From NCBI GenBank assembly GCA_030427485.1, contig JAUICG010000016.1, forward strand, positions 1 through 64,000: DNA of 64,000 nt. The letters are read 5' to 3'. Made by a program: the position numbers and the translations under genes. Positions 43,553 through 54,227 of the stretch are shown one piece after another (position 1 is the stretch's first letter; each line of letters starts with the position of its first letter). This DNA comes from Gammaproteobacteria bacterium. Lineage in GTDB: Bacteria > Pseudomonadota > Gammaproteobacteria > Pseudomonadales > Halieaceae. Below the pieces are notes generated by a model. The model saw nothing but the letters and a program-made list of their open reading frames with translations, did not search any database and was not told the DNA's origin.

Positions 43553-43984
43553 ATGACAGTCATAAACCGCAGTGCCTTGCTGCCTTACAGCGCGCGGCAG
43601 TTGTTCGACCTGGTGAGTGACGTGGAATCGTATCCCAGCTTCATGGAGGGCTGTGTGGGCGCGCACGTGTTGCGCAGCGAAGAAGACATGGTCGAAGCGC
43701 GCCTCGACCTGTCACGCGGCGGCATCAGGCAAAGTTTCAGTACGCGCAATCGTATGCGCGCCGCGCGGGAGATTACCCTGGAGCTCCTCGACGGACCTTT
43801 CGAGAAATTTTCCGGCCACTGGAATTTTCATGCTCTGGGAGACTCCGCCTGTAAGTTAAGCCTCTACCTCGAGTTCAAATTCAACAGCAGCCTGCTGGGC
43901 GCTGCGGCGTCCCGCCTGTTCGATAAAGCGACCAATAATCTGGTGGACGCCGTCAGTCGTCGCGCCAGTCAACTCTATGGCTGA
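43553..43984 (+). CDS. ratA: RatA/COQ10-family START-like protein
   Basis: 143 residues. INRSALLPYSARQLFDLVSDVESYP is the family's N-terminal signature, followed by a SRPBCC hydrophobic-pocket fold. E. coli RatA was described as interfering with 50S-30S association; related COQ10 proteins carry ubiquinone. It overlaps rnfH by eight bases, and the pair is a conserved neighbour of smpB and bamE in gammaproteobacteria. Confidence 0.93.
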   Translation: MTVINRSALLPYSARQLFDLVSDVESYPSFMEGCVGAHVLRSEEDMVEARLDLSRGGIRQSFSTRNRMRAAREITLELLDGPFEKFSGHWNFHALGDSACKLSLYLEFKFNSSLLGAAASRLFDKATNNLVDAVSRRASQLYG

Positions 43985-44306
43985 CTCAATGAGCAATGAC
44001 ACGAAGATCACGGTGGAAGTGGCCTATGCACTGCCCCACAAGCAGGCGCTTCTGAAAGTGGAACTGCCCGCGGGCACAACGGCGCTTGAGGCGGCGCAGC
44101 AATCGGGCATTACCGGGAAGTTTGAGGGTCTCGACCTGGAGAACGCCACACTGGGCGTTTTTGGTCAGGTGGTGGCGCCCGGGCACAAATTACGCGATGG
44201 TGACCGGGTGGAAGTGTACCGGCCCCTTATTGCGGACCCGAAGGAAGTGCGCAAAGCGCGCGCGGCGCGCGCCAAGGAGCGTAGGGCACACGATAAGGGA
44301 GAGTAA
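43977..44306 (+). CDS. rnfH: RnfH (RatB) family protein
   Basis: 109 residues, with a second Met at residue 5 as an alternative start. The ubiquitin-like fold ITVEVAYALPHKQALLKVEL, ending with GDRVEVYRPLIADPKEVRK, is diagnostic of RnfH/RatB proteins. Their role is not settled; the conserved pairing with ratA is retained here by gene overlap. The C-terminus is basic. Confidence 0.93.
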   Translation: MADSMSNDTKITVEVAYALPHKQALLKVELPAGTTALEAAQQSGITGKFEGLDLENATLGVFGQVVAPGHKLRDGDRVEVYRPLIADPKEVRKARAARAKERRAHDKGE

Positions 44307-44323
44307 TACCCTGACTCAGGGTA
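44307..44323. terminator. Palindrome between convergent rnfH and bamE
   Basis: TACCCTGA-C-TCAGGGTA is a perfect 8-bp inverted repeat with a one-base centre, placed exactly between the rnfH stop and the bamE stop, whose TGA it includes. It may act as a bidirectional terminator, but no U-run follows on either strand and the tight loop favours a protein-bound or cruciform site. Confidence 0.4.
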
Positions 44324-44723
44324 CGGGTATACCTGGGGGAGGTTCGCTGTTTTGTGCCTGGTTGGCAGCTTCCGGCGTCGCGCTCACATCGGTGCCCCAG
44401 TCTGTCGGCGTGAGGTCGCCGGAAAGCCTGGCCAGGTAATCGCCATCGAACTCGACAGTCAGTCGCGACTCAGCCAGAATCTTCTTGCCATTGCGCTTGG
44501 AATAGATGTAATCCCAGCGATCAATATTGAATGTGTCCTCCACCAGCGGCGTTCCGAGGATGAATTTCACCTGGCGACGGGTCATCCCTGGTTTCAATTG
44601 AGCGACCATCTCTGGCGTTACGATATTGCCTTGTTCCACATTGATTTTATAGACGCCGGGGAAGCCAACGAAACCGCAGGCGCCAAGCGAGGCAATTGCC
44701 AGGGAGATCAAGAGAATCCGCAT
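44316..44723 (-). CDS. bamE: BAM complex lipoprotein BamE (SmpA/OmlA)
   Basis: 135 residues with a lipobox LGAC (Cys16). The mature part has VYKINVEQGNIVTPEMVAQL, the BamE signature, followed by LKPGMTRRQVKFILGTPLVED. BamE supports BamA in outer-membrane protein insertion. It is divergent from fur, the arrangement known in pseudomonads. The C-terminal tail after residue 110 is Pro-rich and extra. Confidence 0.96.
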   Translation of the reverse strand: MRILLISLAIASLGACGFVGFPGVYKINVEQGNIVTPEMVAQLKPGMTRRQVKFILGTPLVEDTFNIDRWDYIYSKRNGKKILAESRLTVEFDGDYLARLSGDLTPTDWGTDVSATPEAANQAQNSEPPPGIPVP

Positions 44724-44797
44724 TGGATATAACTTCCACTTACTCTATTGGGGTGGCATCATACATCCACTGGACTGCACAGAGAACCCCCATAGCC

Positions 44798-45217
44798 ATG
44801 CCTGAACAAAACCAGGAATTACGTAAAGCCGGTTTGAAGATCACCCTGCCGCGCGTCAAAATCCTGCAGATTCTGGAATCTTCCGGTGACGGACCACAGC
44901 ATATGAGCGCCGAGGACGTCTATCGCGCACTGCTGGCGGCCGGAGAGGACGTGGGTTTGGCCACGGTATACCGTGTGCTGACGCAATTCGAGACGGCTGG
45001 ACTGGTGACGCGCCACAATTTTGAAACGGGCCACTCCGTGTTTGAACTGGCCACCGGAGAGCACCATGACCACATGGTTTGTGTGAGCTCTGGCGAAGTC
45101 GTGGAGTTCACCGACCCGATTATCGAGCAACGCCAGCGCGAGATCGCCAAGGAACACGGCTTTGAACTGATGGACCACTCCCTGGTGCTGTACGTGCGCA
45201 AGAAAAAATCCGAGTAG
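44798..45217 (+). CDS. fur: Ferric uptake regulator
   Basis: 139 residues from the ATG at 44798 (MPEQNQELRKAGLKITLPRV). An upstream open frame is not homologous. The winged helix (TVYRVLTQFETAGLV) and metal sites (HHDHM, and His/Glu in EFTDPIIEQRQ) are present. The structural-zinc CxxC of E. coli Fur is C-V-S-S here, with one Cys only, as in Pseudomonas-like Fur proteins. It should repress iron-uptake genes, including perhaps the operon at 9719-12275. Confidence 0.96.
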   Translation: MPEQNQELRKAGLKITLPRVKILQILESSGDGPQHMSAEDVYRALLAAGEDVGLATVYRVLTQFETAGLVTRHNFETGHSVFELATGEHHDHMVCVSSGEVVEFTDPIIEQRQREIAKEHGFELMDHSLVLYVRKKKSE

Positions 45218-45232
45218 TCCGCACTCCGGAAT

Positions 45233-46882
45233 TCAGGTCGCCAGCATTTCCCGGGCGTGGGCCAGTGTCTGCGCGGTAATCTTGACACCCCCCAGCATGC
45301 GCGCGATCTCCTGGACCTTCTCTTCCGTGTCCAGCCGGCGCATCCGGGTTTCCACCGACGAACCGCTACTGCTCTTGCTGACCTGCATGTGATGGGTGCC
45401 CTGCGCCGCGACCTGGGCCAGGTGGGTAACGCACAGTACCTGGGCACGCTCTGCCATGGTGCGCAACAGTGTGCCCACCACCTCGGCCACGGCGCCGCCG
45501 ATGCCGACATCCACTTCGTCAAACACCATGCTCGGCGCGGTGGCGGTATTGGCGGTGACTACCCCGATGGCAAGGCTGATGCGTGAGAGTTCGCCTCCCG
45601 AGGCGATTTTGCCCAGTGGCCTCGGCGGGGCGCCGGGGTTGGTGCTGATGAGGAACTCGACTTCCTCGCTGCCGTGGGGATGCGGGTCCGTACTTTTCAG
45701 CGGCGTGAGGGCGACTTCAAACTGACAGCCCTCCATCGCCAGCGATGCCAGTACGGCCGAGGTGTTCTTGACCAGTTTTTTGGCCGCGCTGCGTCGCTGT
45801 TTTCCCAGTTGCGCGGCGTCCGCGGCGTAGTCCTGTGCCAGTTCCGCCATTTCCTGTTGGAGTTGTGAAATGCGCTGGCCGCCGTCGGTGAGTCCCTGCA
45901 GTTCTTCTCCCAGCGCGAGGTGCAGCGATGCCAGCTGTTCCGGTACCACGCGGTGTTTGCGCGCGATATCGTAGATAGCTTCCAGGCGTTTTTCCACTTC
46001 GGCCAGGCGCTGTGGATTTACTTCCACACTGTCGATATGCCGTTGCATTTCGTCGTGCGCCTCGTTCAGGGCAATTGCGGCCGAATCCAGCAATTCCCGC
46101 GCGCTGTTGGCGGCAGTGGTAACGTGGACCTCCGCATCCAGCAATTTCAGCGCCTGGTGCGTGCCGCTTGCCTGCTGCTCGCACAACTCCAGTGCCCGGT
46201 GCGCGGAAGTGAGAATATCCTCGGCGTTGGCGAGCAGCACCTGCTCCCGTTCTAACTCAGCCAGTTCATCTTCCTGTAGGTTCAGGGTATCCAGCTCTTC
46301 CACCTGGTAGGCCAGCAGTTGCATGCGGCTGGTGTGCTCATCTTGCGAGCCGGCCAGCAATTCAAGTTCCCGCCGCTTGCGCAGCCAGTCGGAGGCGTGC
46401 TGTTCCACGGTGCGGGTGAGGGCTTTGTGGCCGGCGTAGGCGTCCAGCAAATCGCGCTGCATCGGCTTGCGCAGCAGCGACTGGTGAGCGTGCTGGCTGT
46501 GGATGTCGATCAGTAGCGCGCCCAGTTCGGCGCAGTCCTGCAACGTGCTCAGACTGCCATTGATATAGGCCCGGCTGCGACCGTCTGCCGTCACCACACG
46601 ACGCAGCAGGCATTCGTCCCCGGTATGCAGGTCGCGGTCCTTCAGCCAGGCAGATACCTGGTTTAGAGTGGAAATGTCGAAAATGGCGGTGATCTCGGCG
46701 CGCTCGCAGCCGTGGCGCACGGACTTCGGGTCGGCCCGGTCACCGAGGCACAGGCCGAGCGCATCCAGCATGATGGATTTGCCGGCGCCAGTCTCGCCGG
46801 TGATCACGGTCATCCCCGGGGAGAACTCCATCTCCAGTTCAGAGACGATGGTGTAATTACTGATGGTGATTTGCGCGAGCAT
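45233..46882 (-). CDS. recN: DNA repair protein RecN
   Basis: 549 residues, SMC-like ATPase. Walker A is GETGAGKS at 29-36; the C-terminal signature ASGGELSRISLAI and Walker B MVFDEVDVGIGG complete the head, and the middle is coiled coil. RecN acts in double-strand break repair. It ends 15 bases after the fur stop in the opposite orientation, a tail-to-tail arrangement. Full family length. Confidence 0.97.
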   Translation of the reverse strand: MLAQITISNYTIVSELEMEFSPGMTVITGETGAGKSIMLDALGLCLGDRADPKSVRHGCERAEITAIFDISTLNQVSAWLKDRDLHTGDECLLRRVVTADGRSRAYINGSLSTLQDCAELGALLIDIHSQHAHQSLLRKPMQRDLLDAYAGHKALTRTVEQHASDWLRKRRELELLAGSQDEHTSRMQLLAYQVEELDTLNLQEDELAELEREQVLLANAEDILTSAHRALELCEQQASGTHQALKLLDAEVHVTTAANSARELLDSAAIALNEAHDEMQRHIDSVEVNPQRLAEVEKRLEAIYDIARKHRVVPEQLASLHLALGEELQGLTDGGQRISQLQQEMAELAQDYAADAAQLGKQRRSAAKKLVKNTSAVLASLAMEGCQFEVALTPLKSTDPHPHGSEEVEFLISTNPGAPPRPLGKIASGGELSRISLAIGVVTANTATAPSMVFDEVDVGIGGAVAEVVGTLLRTMAERAQVLCVTHLAQVAAQGTHHMQVSKSSSGSSVETRMRRLDTEEKVQEIARMLGGVKITAQTLAHAREMLAT

Positions 46883-47011
46883 GGGTATCTACCTTGGATT
46901 TCCCCATTTATACCCCAGAAGCCCAGACTGTGAAACAGTCGCGGCAGGACGGAATATGTTACTGCTGCGGCTTTGTAATTATTCGCCGCTGTGATAAAAC
47001 CTTAAGCAGGT

Positions 47012-47035
47012 AAGAGTGCCGTATTAGGCACTTTT
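47012..47035 (+). other. Hairpin upstream of hrcA
   Basis: AAGAGTGCC-gtatta-GGCACTTTT makes a 9-bp stem including one G-T pair. It lies about 45 bases before hrcA. It is not the CIRCE element, whose half-sites run in the opposite order (GCACTC...GAGTGC) with a nine-base spacer. It may be a terminator or an mRNA leader structure. Confidence 0.45.
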
Positions 47036-47077
47036 GGCGGTGCCATGCCTTGTGTACGGCATAACGGGTTGGAGTTG

Positions 47078-48112
47078 ATGGCGACAGGAGTAATTTCAGA
47101 GCGTGCCAGCGTCCTGTTAAAGACACTGGTCGAACACCACATCCGCGACGGTCAGCCCGTGGGGTCGAGCACCCTGTTGCGATCAGCCGGACTGCCGGTC
47201 AGTGCGGCTACCATACGCAACGTGATGTCTGACCTTGAGGAGCGGGGCTACCTCCACTCTCCACACACCTCTGCAGGCCGCGTGCCGACTGCTCTGGGGT
47301 ATCGCCTGTTTGTGGATTCCCTGCTGCAGGTGCGGCCACTGGACGAGCAGGCCTTAGCCGCGCTGCGCGCGGAGCTGAATCCGGACAAGTCTTCGACGGA
47401 ATTGCTCCAGTCGGCCTCCGTGTTGTTGTCCAACATAACTGCGCAGGCCGGTTTGGTCACGGTGCCGCGCCAGGAGGCCAACCACTTGCGGCAGGTGGAG
47501 TTCCTTCCGCTCTCTGGCGAGCGGGTGCTCGTGATACTCGTGGTCAACGAGCGCGAGGTGCAGAATCGTATTATCCACACGCAGCGTGCTTTTACAGAAA
47601 AAGAACTGCGCGAGGCGGCGGCGATGGTGAACAAACGTTACGCGGGTCAGCCGCTGAGCGAAGTGAAGGGCAAACTGCTGCGGGAAATGGAGGAGGCGCG
47701 CGCCCAGATCGACAGCTACCTGGAGGCCACGCTTGATCTGGCCAACCGGGCGCTGGACCAGGATGCCAAAGAGGACGAGTACGTGATGGCCGGAGAATCC
47801 CGTCTGCTGGGGGGAGCCACAGTCGAGGAAATGGCCAGATTGCGCGAGCTGTTTGATTCGTTCGAGCAGAAAAAAGACCTGCTGCACCTGCTGGAGCGCT
47901 GTACGCGTGCGGAGGGTGTACAGATCTTTATTGGTGAGGAGTCCGGTTATGAGGTATTTGGCAACTACAGCGTGGTTACCGCACCCTATACTGACGGCTC
48001 GCGAACCCTGGGGGTGCTGGGTGTCATCGGGCCCACGCGCATGTCCTATGCTGAAGTGATCCCCATAGTCGACGTGACGGCCCGGATGCTGAGCTCGGCG
48101 CTGTCCGTGTAA
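47078..48112 (+). CDS. hrcA: Heat-inducible transcription repressor HrcA
   Basis: 344 residues from the ATG at 47078 (GGAG just upstream); an ATG at 47045 is also possible. The N-terminal winged helix DGQPVGSSTLLRSAGLPVSA with SAATIRNVMSDLEERGYL is the HrcA signature, followed by the GAF-like dimer domain and a GPTRMSYAEVIPIVD C-terminus. HrcA represses chaperone genes at CIRCE sites with GroE as co-factor. No CIRCE was seen in this window. Confidence 0.95.
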   Translation: MATGVISERASVLLKTLVEHHIRDGQPVGSSTLLRSAGLPVSAATIRNVMSDLEERGYLHSPHTSAGRVPTALGYRLFVDSLLQVRPLDEQALAALRAELNPDKSSTELLQSASVLLSNITAQAGLVTVPRQEANHLRQVEFLPLSGERVLVILVVNEREVQNRIIHTQRAFTEKELREAAAMVNKRYAGQPLSEVKGKLLREMEEARAQIDSYLEATLDLANRALDQDAKEDEYVMAGESRLLGGATVEEMARLRELFDSFEQKKDLLHLLERCTRAEGVQIFIGEESGYEVFGNYSVVTAPYTDGSRTLGVLGVIGPTRMSYAEVIPIVDVTARMLSSALSV

Positions 48113-48181
48113 AGGCGCTGTCCGGGCTTCCTGCGACCCGCCCGAGGACTGCCATCCCCCTCTTTTTTCGTTGCTTCAGGC

Positions 48182-48209
48182 CTTGAAATAGCCAGTTGAG
48201 ACCCCATAT
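48182..48209 (+). promoter_or_regulatory. Sigma-32 heat-shock promoter of grpE
   Basis: CTTGAAA (48182-48188) and CCCCATAT (48202-48209) are separated by 13 bases, an essentially perfect match to the RpoH consensus CTTGAAA-N(11-16)-CCCCATNT. It lies about 70 bases before the grpE start, after the hrcA gene. Confidence 0.88.
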
Positions 48210-48278
48210 CAGCTCGGGATAGTGCGCCGGCTGTCAGGGTCCGCGCGAAGATTATTGACATGACAAGGGGGGCCTGGT

Positions 48279-48881
48279 GTGGCCAAGCAAGACAACAAGC
48301 AGTCTGTGGCTGACGAACAGCCTGAATCCGCCGAAATCCGGCCCGACGACGCCGGGCAGGCGGCAGCGTCCGCCGGGGAAACGCAAGACGCTTCAGCACA
48401 GTTGGCCGAAACGTCCGAAGGCGACGCCCTTGCCAGGATGGAGGAGGAACTGACCCTCGCCAAAGACGCTGTGCTGCGAGCCCAGGCCGATGCCCAGAAC
48501 GTGATGCGTCGGGCGGAGCAGGACGTTGAAAAGGCGCGCAAATTCGCGCTGGAGCGCTTTTGTGCGGAATTGCTGCCGGTGGTGGATAACCTGGAGCGTG
48601 CACTGGAAGCCACCTCGGGGGACGATGACGTCGTAAAACCCATCGCCGAGGGTGTGCAACTGACGCTCAAGAGTTTCCTGGATGCACTGAAAAAATTTCA
48701 CATCGAGCCGATTGATCCCGCGGGCGAACCCTTCGATCCGCAACTGCACCAGGCAATGAGCATGGTGGACAACCCGGATGTGGAGCCCAATACGGTGATT
48801 TTCGTGATGCAGAAAGGGTACACGCTTAACGGCCGCCTGGTGCGACCGGCGATGGTGATGGTCAGCAAGAGCCCGGATTGA
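48279..48881 (+). CDS. grpE: Nucleotide exchange factor GrpE
   Basis: 200 residues from a GTG at 48279 with GGGG upstream. A long acidic N-terminus and coiled coil ([20 protein letters not shown]) precede the beta-wing with [19 protein letters not shown] and [16 protein letters not shown], the C-terminal signature. GrpE releases ADP from DnaK. It has its own sigma-32 promoter and is followed by dnaK after 162 bases with another promoter. Confidence 0.97.
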   Translation: MAKQDNKQSVADEQPESAEIRPDDAGQAAASAGETQDASAQLAETSEGDALARMEEELTLAKDAVLRAQADAQNVMRRAEQDVEKARKFALERFCAELLPVVDNLERALEATSGDDDVVKPIAEGVQLTLKSFLDALKKFHIEPIDPAGEPFDPQLHQAMSMVDNPDVEPNTVIFVMQKGYTLNGRLVRPAMVMVSKSPD

Positions 48882-48955
48882 ATGGTGAGCGGAGGCGAAA
48901 AGACCGGTGCCTGGGATCACACGAGCACCAAACGCGCCAAAGTCACAATTGTGCC

Positions 48956-48983
48956 CTTGAAATCAGTCAGATAGGGCCAATAT
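48956..48983 (+). promoter_or_regulatory. Sigma-32-like promoter of dnaK
   Basis: CTTGAAA (48956-48962) is followed after 13 bases by GCCAATAT (48976-48983), two mismatches from CCCCATNT. The spacing equals that of the grpE promoter. It lies 61 bases before the dnaK ATG, so dnaK can be induced apart from grpE. Confidence 0.78.
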
Positions 48984-49043
48984 ACAGATCAACGCACAAT
49001 ACAACCGCGGGCACAGTCCGCGAATACATACTGGAGACAGAGA

Positions 49044-50969
49044 ATGGGTAAGATAATCGGAATTGACCTGGGCACGACCAACTCCTGCGTATCCGTGATG
49101 GAAGGTGGCAAGCCAAAGGTAATTGAGAATGCAGAGGGTGATCGTACTACGCCGTCTATTGTCGGTTACACCGAGGATGGCGAGATTCTGGTGGGCCAGA
49201 GCGCCAAGCGCCAGGCGGTGACCAATCCCCACAACACCGTTTTTGCGGTGAAGCGCCTGATCGGCCGCAAATTCAAGGATGATGTGGTGCAAAAAGACAT
49301 CTCCATGGTGCCTTACAAGATTATTGCATCAGACAATGGGGATGCCTGGGTACAGGTGAAAGACGACAAGATGGCGCCGCCGCAGGTGTCTGCCGAAGTG
49401 CTGCGCAAGATGAAGAAAACTGCTGAGGAATACCTCGGCGAGGCGGTGACCGAAGCCGTTATCACCGTGCCTGCCTATTTTAACGATTCACAGCGCCAGG
49501 CCACCAAAGACGCGGGAAAAATCGCCGGCCTCGAAGTCAAGCGTATCATCAACGAACCGACCGCGGCCGCACTGGCCTATGGTATGGACAAGGCCAAGGG
49601 CGACCACACCATCGCGGTTTATGACCTCGGTGGCGGTACTTTTGATATCTCCATTATCGAAATCGCGGAAGTGGACGGCGAGCACCAGTTTGAGGTGTTG
49701 TCCACCAATGGTGATACCTTCCTCGGTGGTGAAGATTTTGACATGCGCTTGATCGAATACCTCGCGGCGCAGTTCAAGAAAGAGAGCGGTATTGACCTGC
49801 ACAACGACCCGCTGGCACTGCAGCGCCTCAAGGAAGCCGCCGAGAAGGCGAAAATCGAGTTGTCCAGTTCGCAGCAAACCGAGGTGAACCTGCCTTATAT
49901 CACAGCAGACGCTACCGGACCCAAGCACCTGGTGGTCAAGCTGAGCCGCGCCAAACTGGAATCACTGGTGGAAGACCTGGTAACCCGTTCCATGGAGCCG
50001 GTCAAGCTGGCACTGAAGGATGCGGGCTTGAGTCCCAGTGAAATTGACCAGGTTATCCTGGTCGGTGGCCAGACCCGCATGCCGATGGTGCAAAAGGTTG
50101 TCGCCGATTACTTTGGCAAGGAACCGCGCAAGGACGTGAACCCGGACGAGGCGGTGGCCGTGGGTGCGTCGATCCAGGGTGCCGTGCTGGCAGGTGACGT
50201 GAAAGACGTATTGCTGCTGGATGTCACGCCGCTGACACTGGGTATCGAAACAATGGGTGGCGTGGCGACGCCGTTGATCGAGAAAAACACCACCATACCG
50301 ACCAAGAAGTCGCAGATATTTTCAACGGCGGAAGACAACCAGACTGCGGTGACCATTCACGTGGTGCAGGGCGAACGGAAGCAGGCTACCGGCAATAAAT
50401 CGTTGGGTCGCTTTGACCTGGCCGACATTCCGCCGGCGCCCCGCGGCATGCCCCAGATTGAGGTGACCTTTGACCTGGACGCCAACGGCATCCTGCATGT
50501 GTCCGCCAAGGACAAGGCTACCGGTAAGGAGCAGTCCATCCGTATCACTGCCTCAGGCGGCCTGAGTGACCAGGATATTGAGAAGATGATCGCCGACGCC
50601 GAAGCGAATGCCGAGAGCGACGCGAAATTCGAGGAACTGGTAACCTCGCGCAACACCTGTGACGGTCTGGTGCATGCAGCCAGAAAAACGCTCGAGGAAG
50701 CGGGAGAGCACGCTACCGATGAGGAGAAAGGCGCAATCGAGGCCGCTATCACGGAGGCCGAAGAGGCACTGAAAGCCGGTGACAAGGAGGCTATCGATGC
50801 CGTTGCGACCAAGCTGACCGAGGTTACGGGCGTTGTAGCTCAGAAGGTCTTCGCGGCACAGGCGGCCAAGGATGAGGCAGCCGCGGGCGGCGGTGAAGGC
50901 GCCGAAGCTTCTGGTGGCGACGACGTGGTCGACGCGGAGTTCGAGGAAGTGAAAGACGATAAGAAGTAA
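49044..50969 (+). CDS. dnaK: Chaperone DnaK (Hsp70)
   Basis: 641 residues. The ATPase domain starts [14 protein letters not shown] and includes the DLGGGTFD and VGGQTRMP blocks; the peptide-binding domain has the interdomain linker [13 protein letters not shown]; the C-terminus ends in an acidic tail [10 protein letters not shown]. DnaK folds and refolds proteins with GrpE and DnaJ, encoded on both sides. Length and ends are standard for the family. Confidence 0.98.
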   Translation: MGKIIGIDLGTTNSCVSVMEGGKPKVIENAEGDRTTPSIVGYTEDGEILVGQSAKRQAVTNPHNTVFAVKRLIGRKFKDDVVQKDISMVPYKIIASDNGDAWVQVKDDKMAPPQVSAEVLRKMKKTAEEYLGEAVTEAVITVPAYFNDSQRQATKDAGKIAGLEVKRIINEPTAAALAYGMDKAKGDHTIAVYDLGGGTFDISIIEIAEVDGEHQFEVLSTNGDTFLGGEDFDMRLIEYLAAQFKKESGIDLHNDPLALQRLKEAAEKAKIELSSSQQTEVNLPYITADATGPKHLVVKLSRAKLESLVEDLVTRSMEPVKLALKDAGLSPSEIDQVILVGGQTRMPMVQKVVADYFGKEPRKDVNPDEAVAVGASIQGAVLAGDVKDVLLLDVTPLTLGIETMGGVATPLIEKNTTIPTKKSQIFSTAEDNQTAVTIHVVQGERKQATGNKSLGRFDLADIPPAPRGMPQIEVTFDLDANGILHVSAKDKATGKEQSIRITASGGLSDQDIEKMIADAEANAESDAKFEELVTSRNTCDGLVHAARKTLEEAGEHATDEEKGAIEAAITEAEEALKAGDKEAIDAVATKLTEVTGVVAQKVFAAQAAKDEAAAGGGEGAEASGGDDVVDAEFEEVKDDKK

Positions 50970-50971
50970 CG

Positions 50972-51057
50972 GTTGGCGCCAGGCGCCAACGGAATGGACG
51001 GAAAATCCGTCCCTTATTATGACCAGGACTACGCGGGACTTCAGGGCCCGCGTAGTC
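50972..51057 (+). terminator. Three consecutive hairpins between dnaK and dnaJ
   Basis: GTTGGCGCC-A-GGCGCCAAC (50972-50990, 9-bp arms), GGACGGA-AAA-TCCGTCC (50996-51012, 7-bp arms) and GACTACGCGGG-N9-CCCGCGTAGTC (51027-51057, 11-bp arms) follow one another. The last is followed by ATTT only, so these may attenuate read-through into dnaJ or stabilise the upstream mRNA rather than stop transcription fully. Confidence 0.6.
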
Positions 51058-51091
51058 ATTTACGGTAGAGCTGTAAAAAGCCCGAGTATTT

Positions 51092-53016
<1,925 letters not shown>

Positions 53017-53039
53017 CGTTTGGGATTAGGTGGGCCTGG

Positions 53040-53120
53040 AGTACCCGGGATGGGACAGCGGGACCGTCGAGCCTACAAGGACGTACTTGCGGCGTGTGCC
53101 GTTGTTCTATCCCGGGTACT
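53040..53120 (+). repeat. Long-stem inverted repeat element
   Basis: AGTACCCGGGAT (53040-53051) and ATCCCGGGTACT (53109-53120) are perfect 12-bp complements. The stem continues inward: GGGACAGCGG pairs with CCGTTGTTCT using seven Watson-Crick and three G-U pairs, giving about 22 consecutive pairs around a 37-base loop that has a small hairpin (CAAG-N6-CTTG). Such long, partly G-U paired stems suggest an RNA or a REP-type element selected for structure. No protein is encoded. Confidence 0.7.
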
Positions 53121-53190
53121 GAGGGCGGAATCAACGGGTCAAACTCCAGGGTAACCTGAACGCGCGATTGATTAGTCACAGGGGGGACCA

Positions 53191-54045
53191 GTGGCAGACT
53201 ACATTGTCAACATCGACGAAAGAAACGCCTCGGCACTGCTTATCGAGGAATCCCATAAACGCCCCGTGGTGGTGGATTTCTGGGCCGACTGGTGCCAGCC
53301 GTGTAAAACACTGATGCCGTTGCTGGAAAAACTCGCCCAGGAATACCAGGGTGCATTCCTGTTGGCCAAAGTGAATGCCGATGAGCAGCAGGGTATCGCA
53401 CAGCAGTTGGGTGTGCGCAGTTTGCCCACTGTTATGGTGATTCAGGGCGGGCAACCTGTGGATGGCTTCGTCGGTGCCCAGACAGAATCCTTTGTGCGCG
53501 AGATGCTGGGAAAGTACCTGCCCAAGCCCTGGGATGACCTGGTGCAGCGGGGTCTGGAGTTGATCGAACAGGGTGATTTCAATGGCGCGCTCGTTCCCCT
53601 GCGGCAAGCGTGGCAGGAGTCGAAGGAACAGCACGATATCACGCTCTCGTACGCGCATGCGCTGATAGAATCCTTGCGCCTTGACGAGGCGGAAACCCTG
53701 CTGGACGGCGTGCGCATGGCCGATCAGGATGCCGGATACGAACAGTTGCGAGCGCAACTGGAGATCAAGCGCGAGGCGGCCAAGTCCCCGGAGGTTGCCG
53801 CGCTTGAAGAGAAGTTGGCCGCAAACCCTGATGACCTCGACATTCGCTACCAGTTGGGCGTGCAATACACCAACGCCGGGCAGTACCGGGAAGCGATGGA
53901 GCAGCTCGTGGCGATACTGCGCAAGGACCTCGATCATGGCAACGGCGCGACCAAGCGCATGCTACTGGACTCCATAGCCTCCCTGGGCAAGGGTGACCCA
54001 CTGGCGGTCGAATACCAGCGGAAACTCTACAGCCTGTTGTATTGA
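53191..54045 (+). CDS. cnoX: Chaperedoxin CnoX (YbbN), thioredoxin-TPR
   Basis: 284 residues from a GTG at 53191. An N-terminal thioredoxin domain has the active site WCQPC (Cys35 and Cys38), followed by TPR repeats from residue 110 (for example LEEKLAANPDDLDIRYQLGV). CnoX/YbbN guards proteins from oxidation and passes them to DnaK and GroEL. E. coli CnoX lacks the first Cys; this one keeps both, so it may be redox active, as in Caulobacter. Confidence 0.9.
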   Translation: MADYIVNIDERNASALLIEESHKRPVVVDFWADWCQPCKTLMPLLEKLAQEYQGAFLLAKVNADEQQGIAQQLGVRSLPTVMVIQGGQPVDGFVGAQTESFVREMLGKYLPKPWDDLVQRGLELIEQGDFNGALVPLRQAWQESKEQHDITLSYAHALIESLRLDEAETLLDGVRMADQDAGYEQLRAQLEIKREAAKSPEVAALEEKLAANPDDLDIRYQLGVQYTNAGQYREAMEQLVAILRKDLDHGNGATKRMLLDSIASLGKGDPLAVEYQRKLYSLLY

Positions 54046-54227
54046 CAGGGCGAACCCGCATAGCGAGATCGAACGCTGCAAATTTCTGCCGCCCTGGCGT
54101 GAACCACACTGCCCACTTTTCTTTGGCAATAACGGCCGCCATAAGGCAATATTCAACGTTTGGCGCCTGTGCGCGCTGATAGCATTCACCCGGGCCCTGT
54201 TGGCCTGGAAAGGACTGGAGATTATTT

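Noticed and set aside
47012-47035. CIRCE element for HrcA
   Set aside because: The half-sites are in the opposite order and the spacer is six bases rather than nine.
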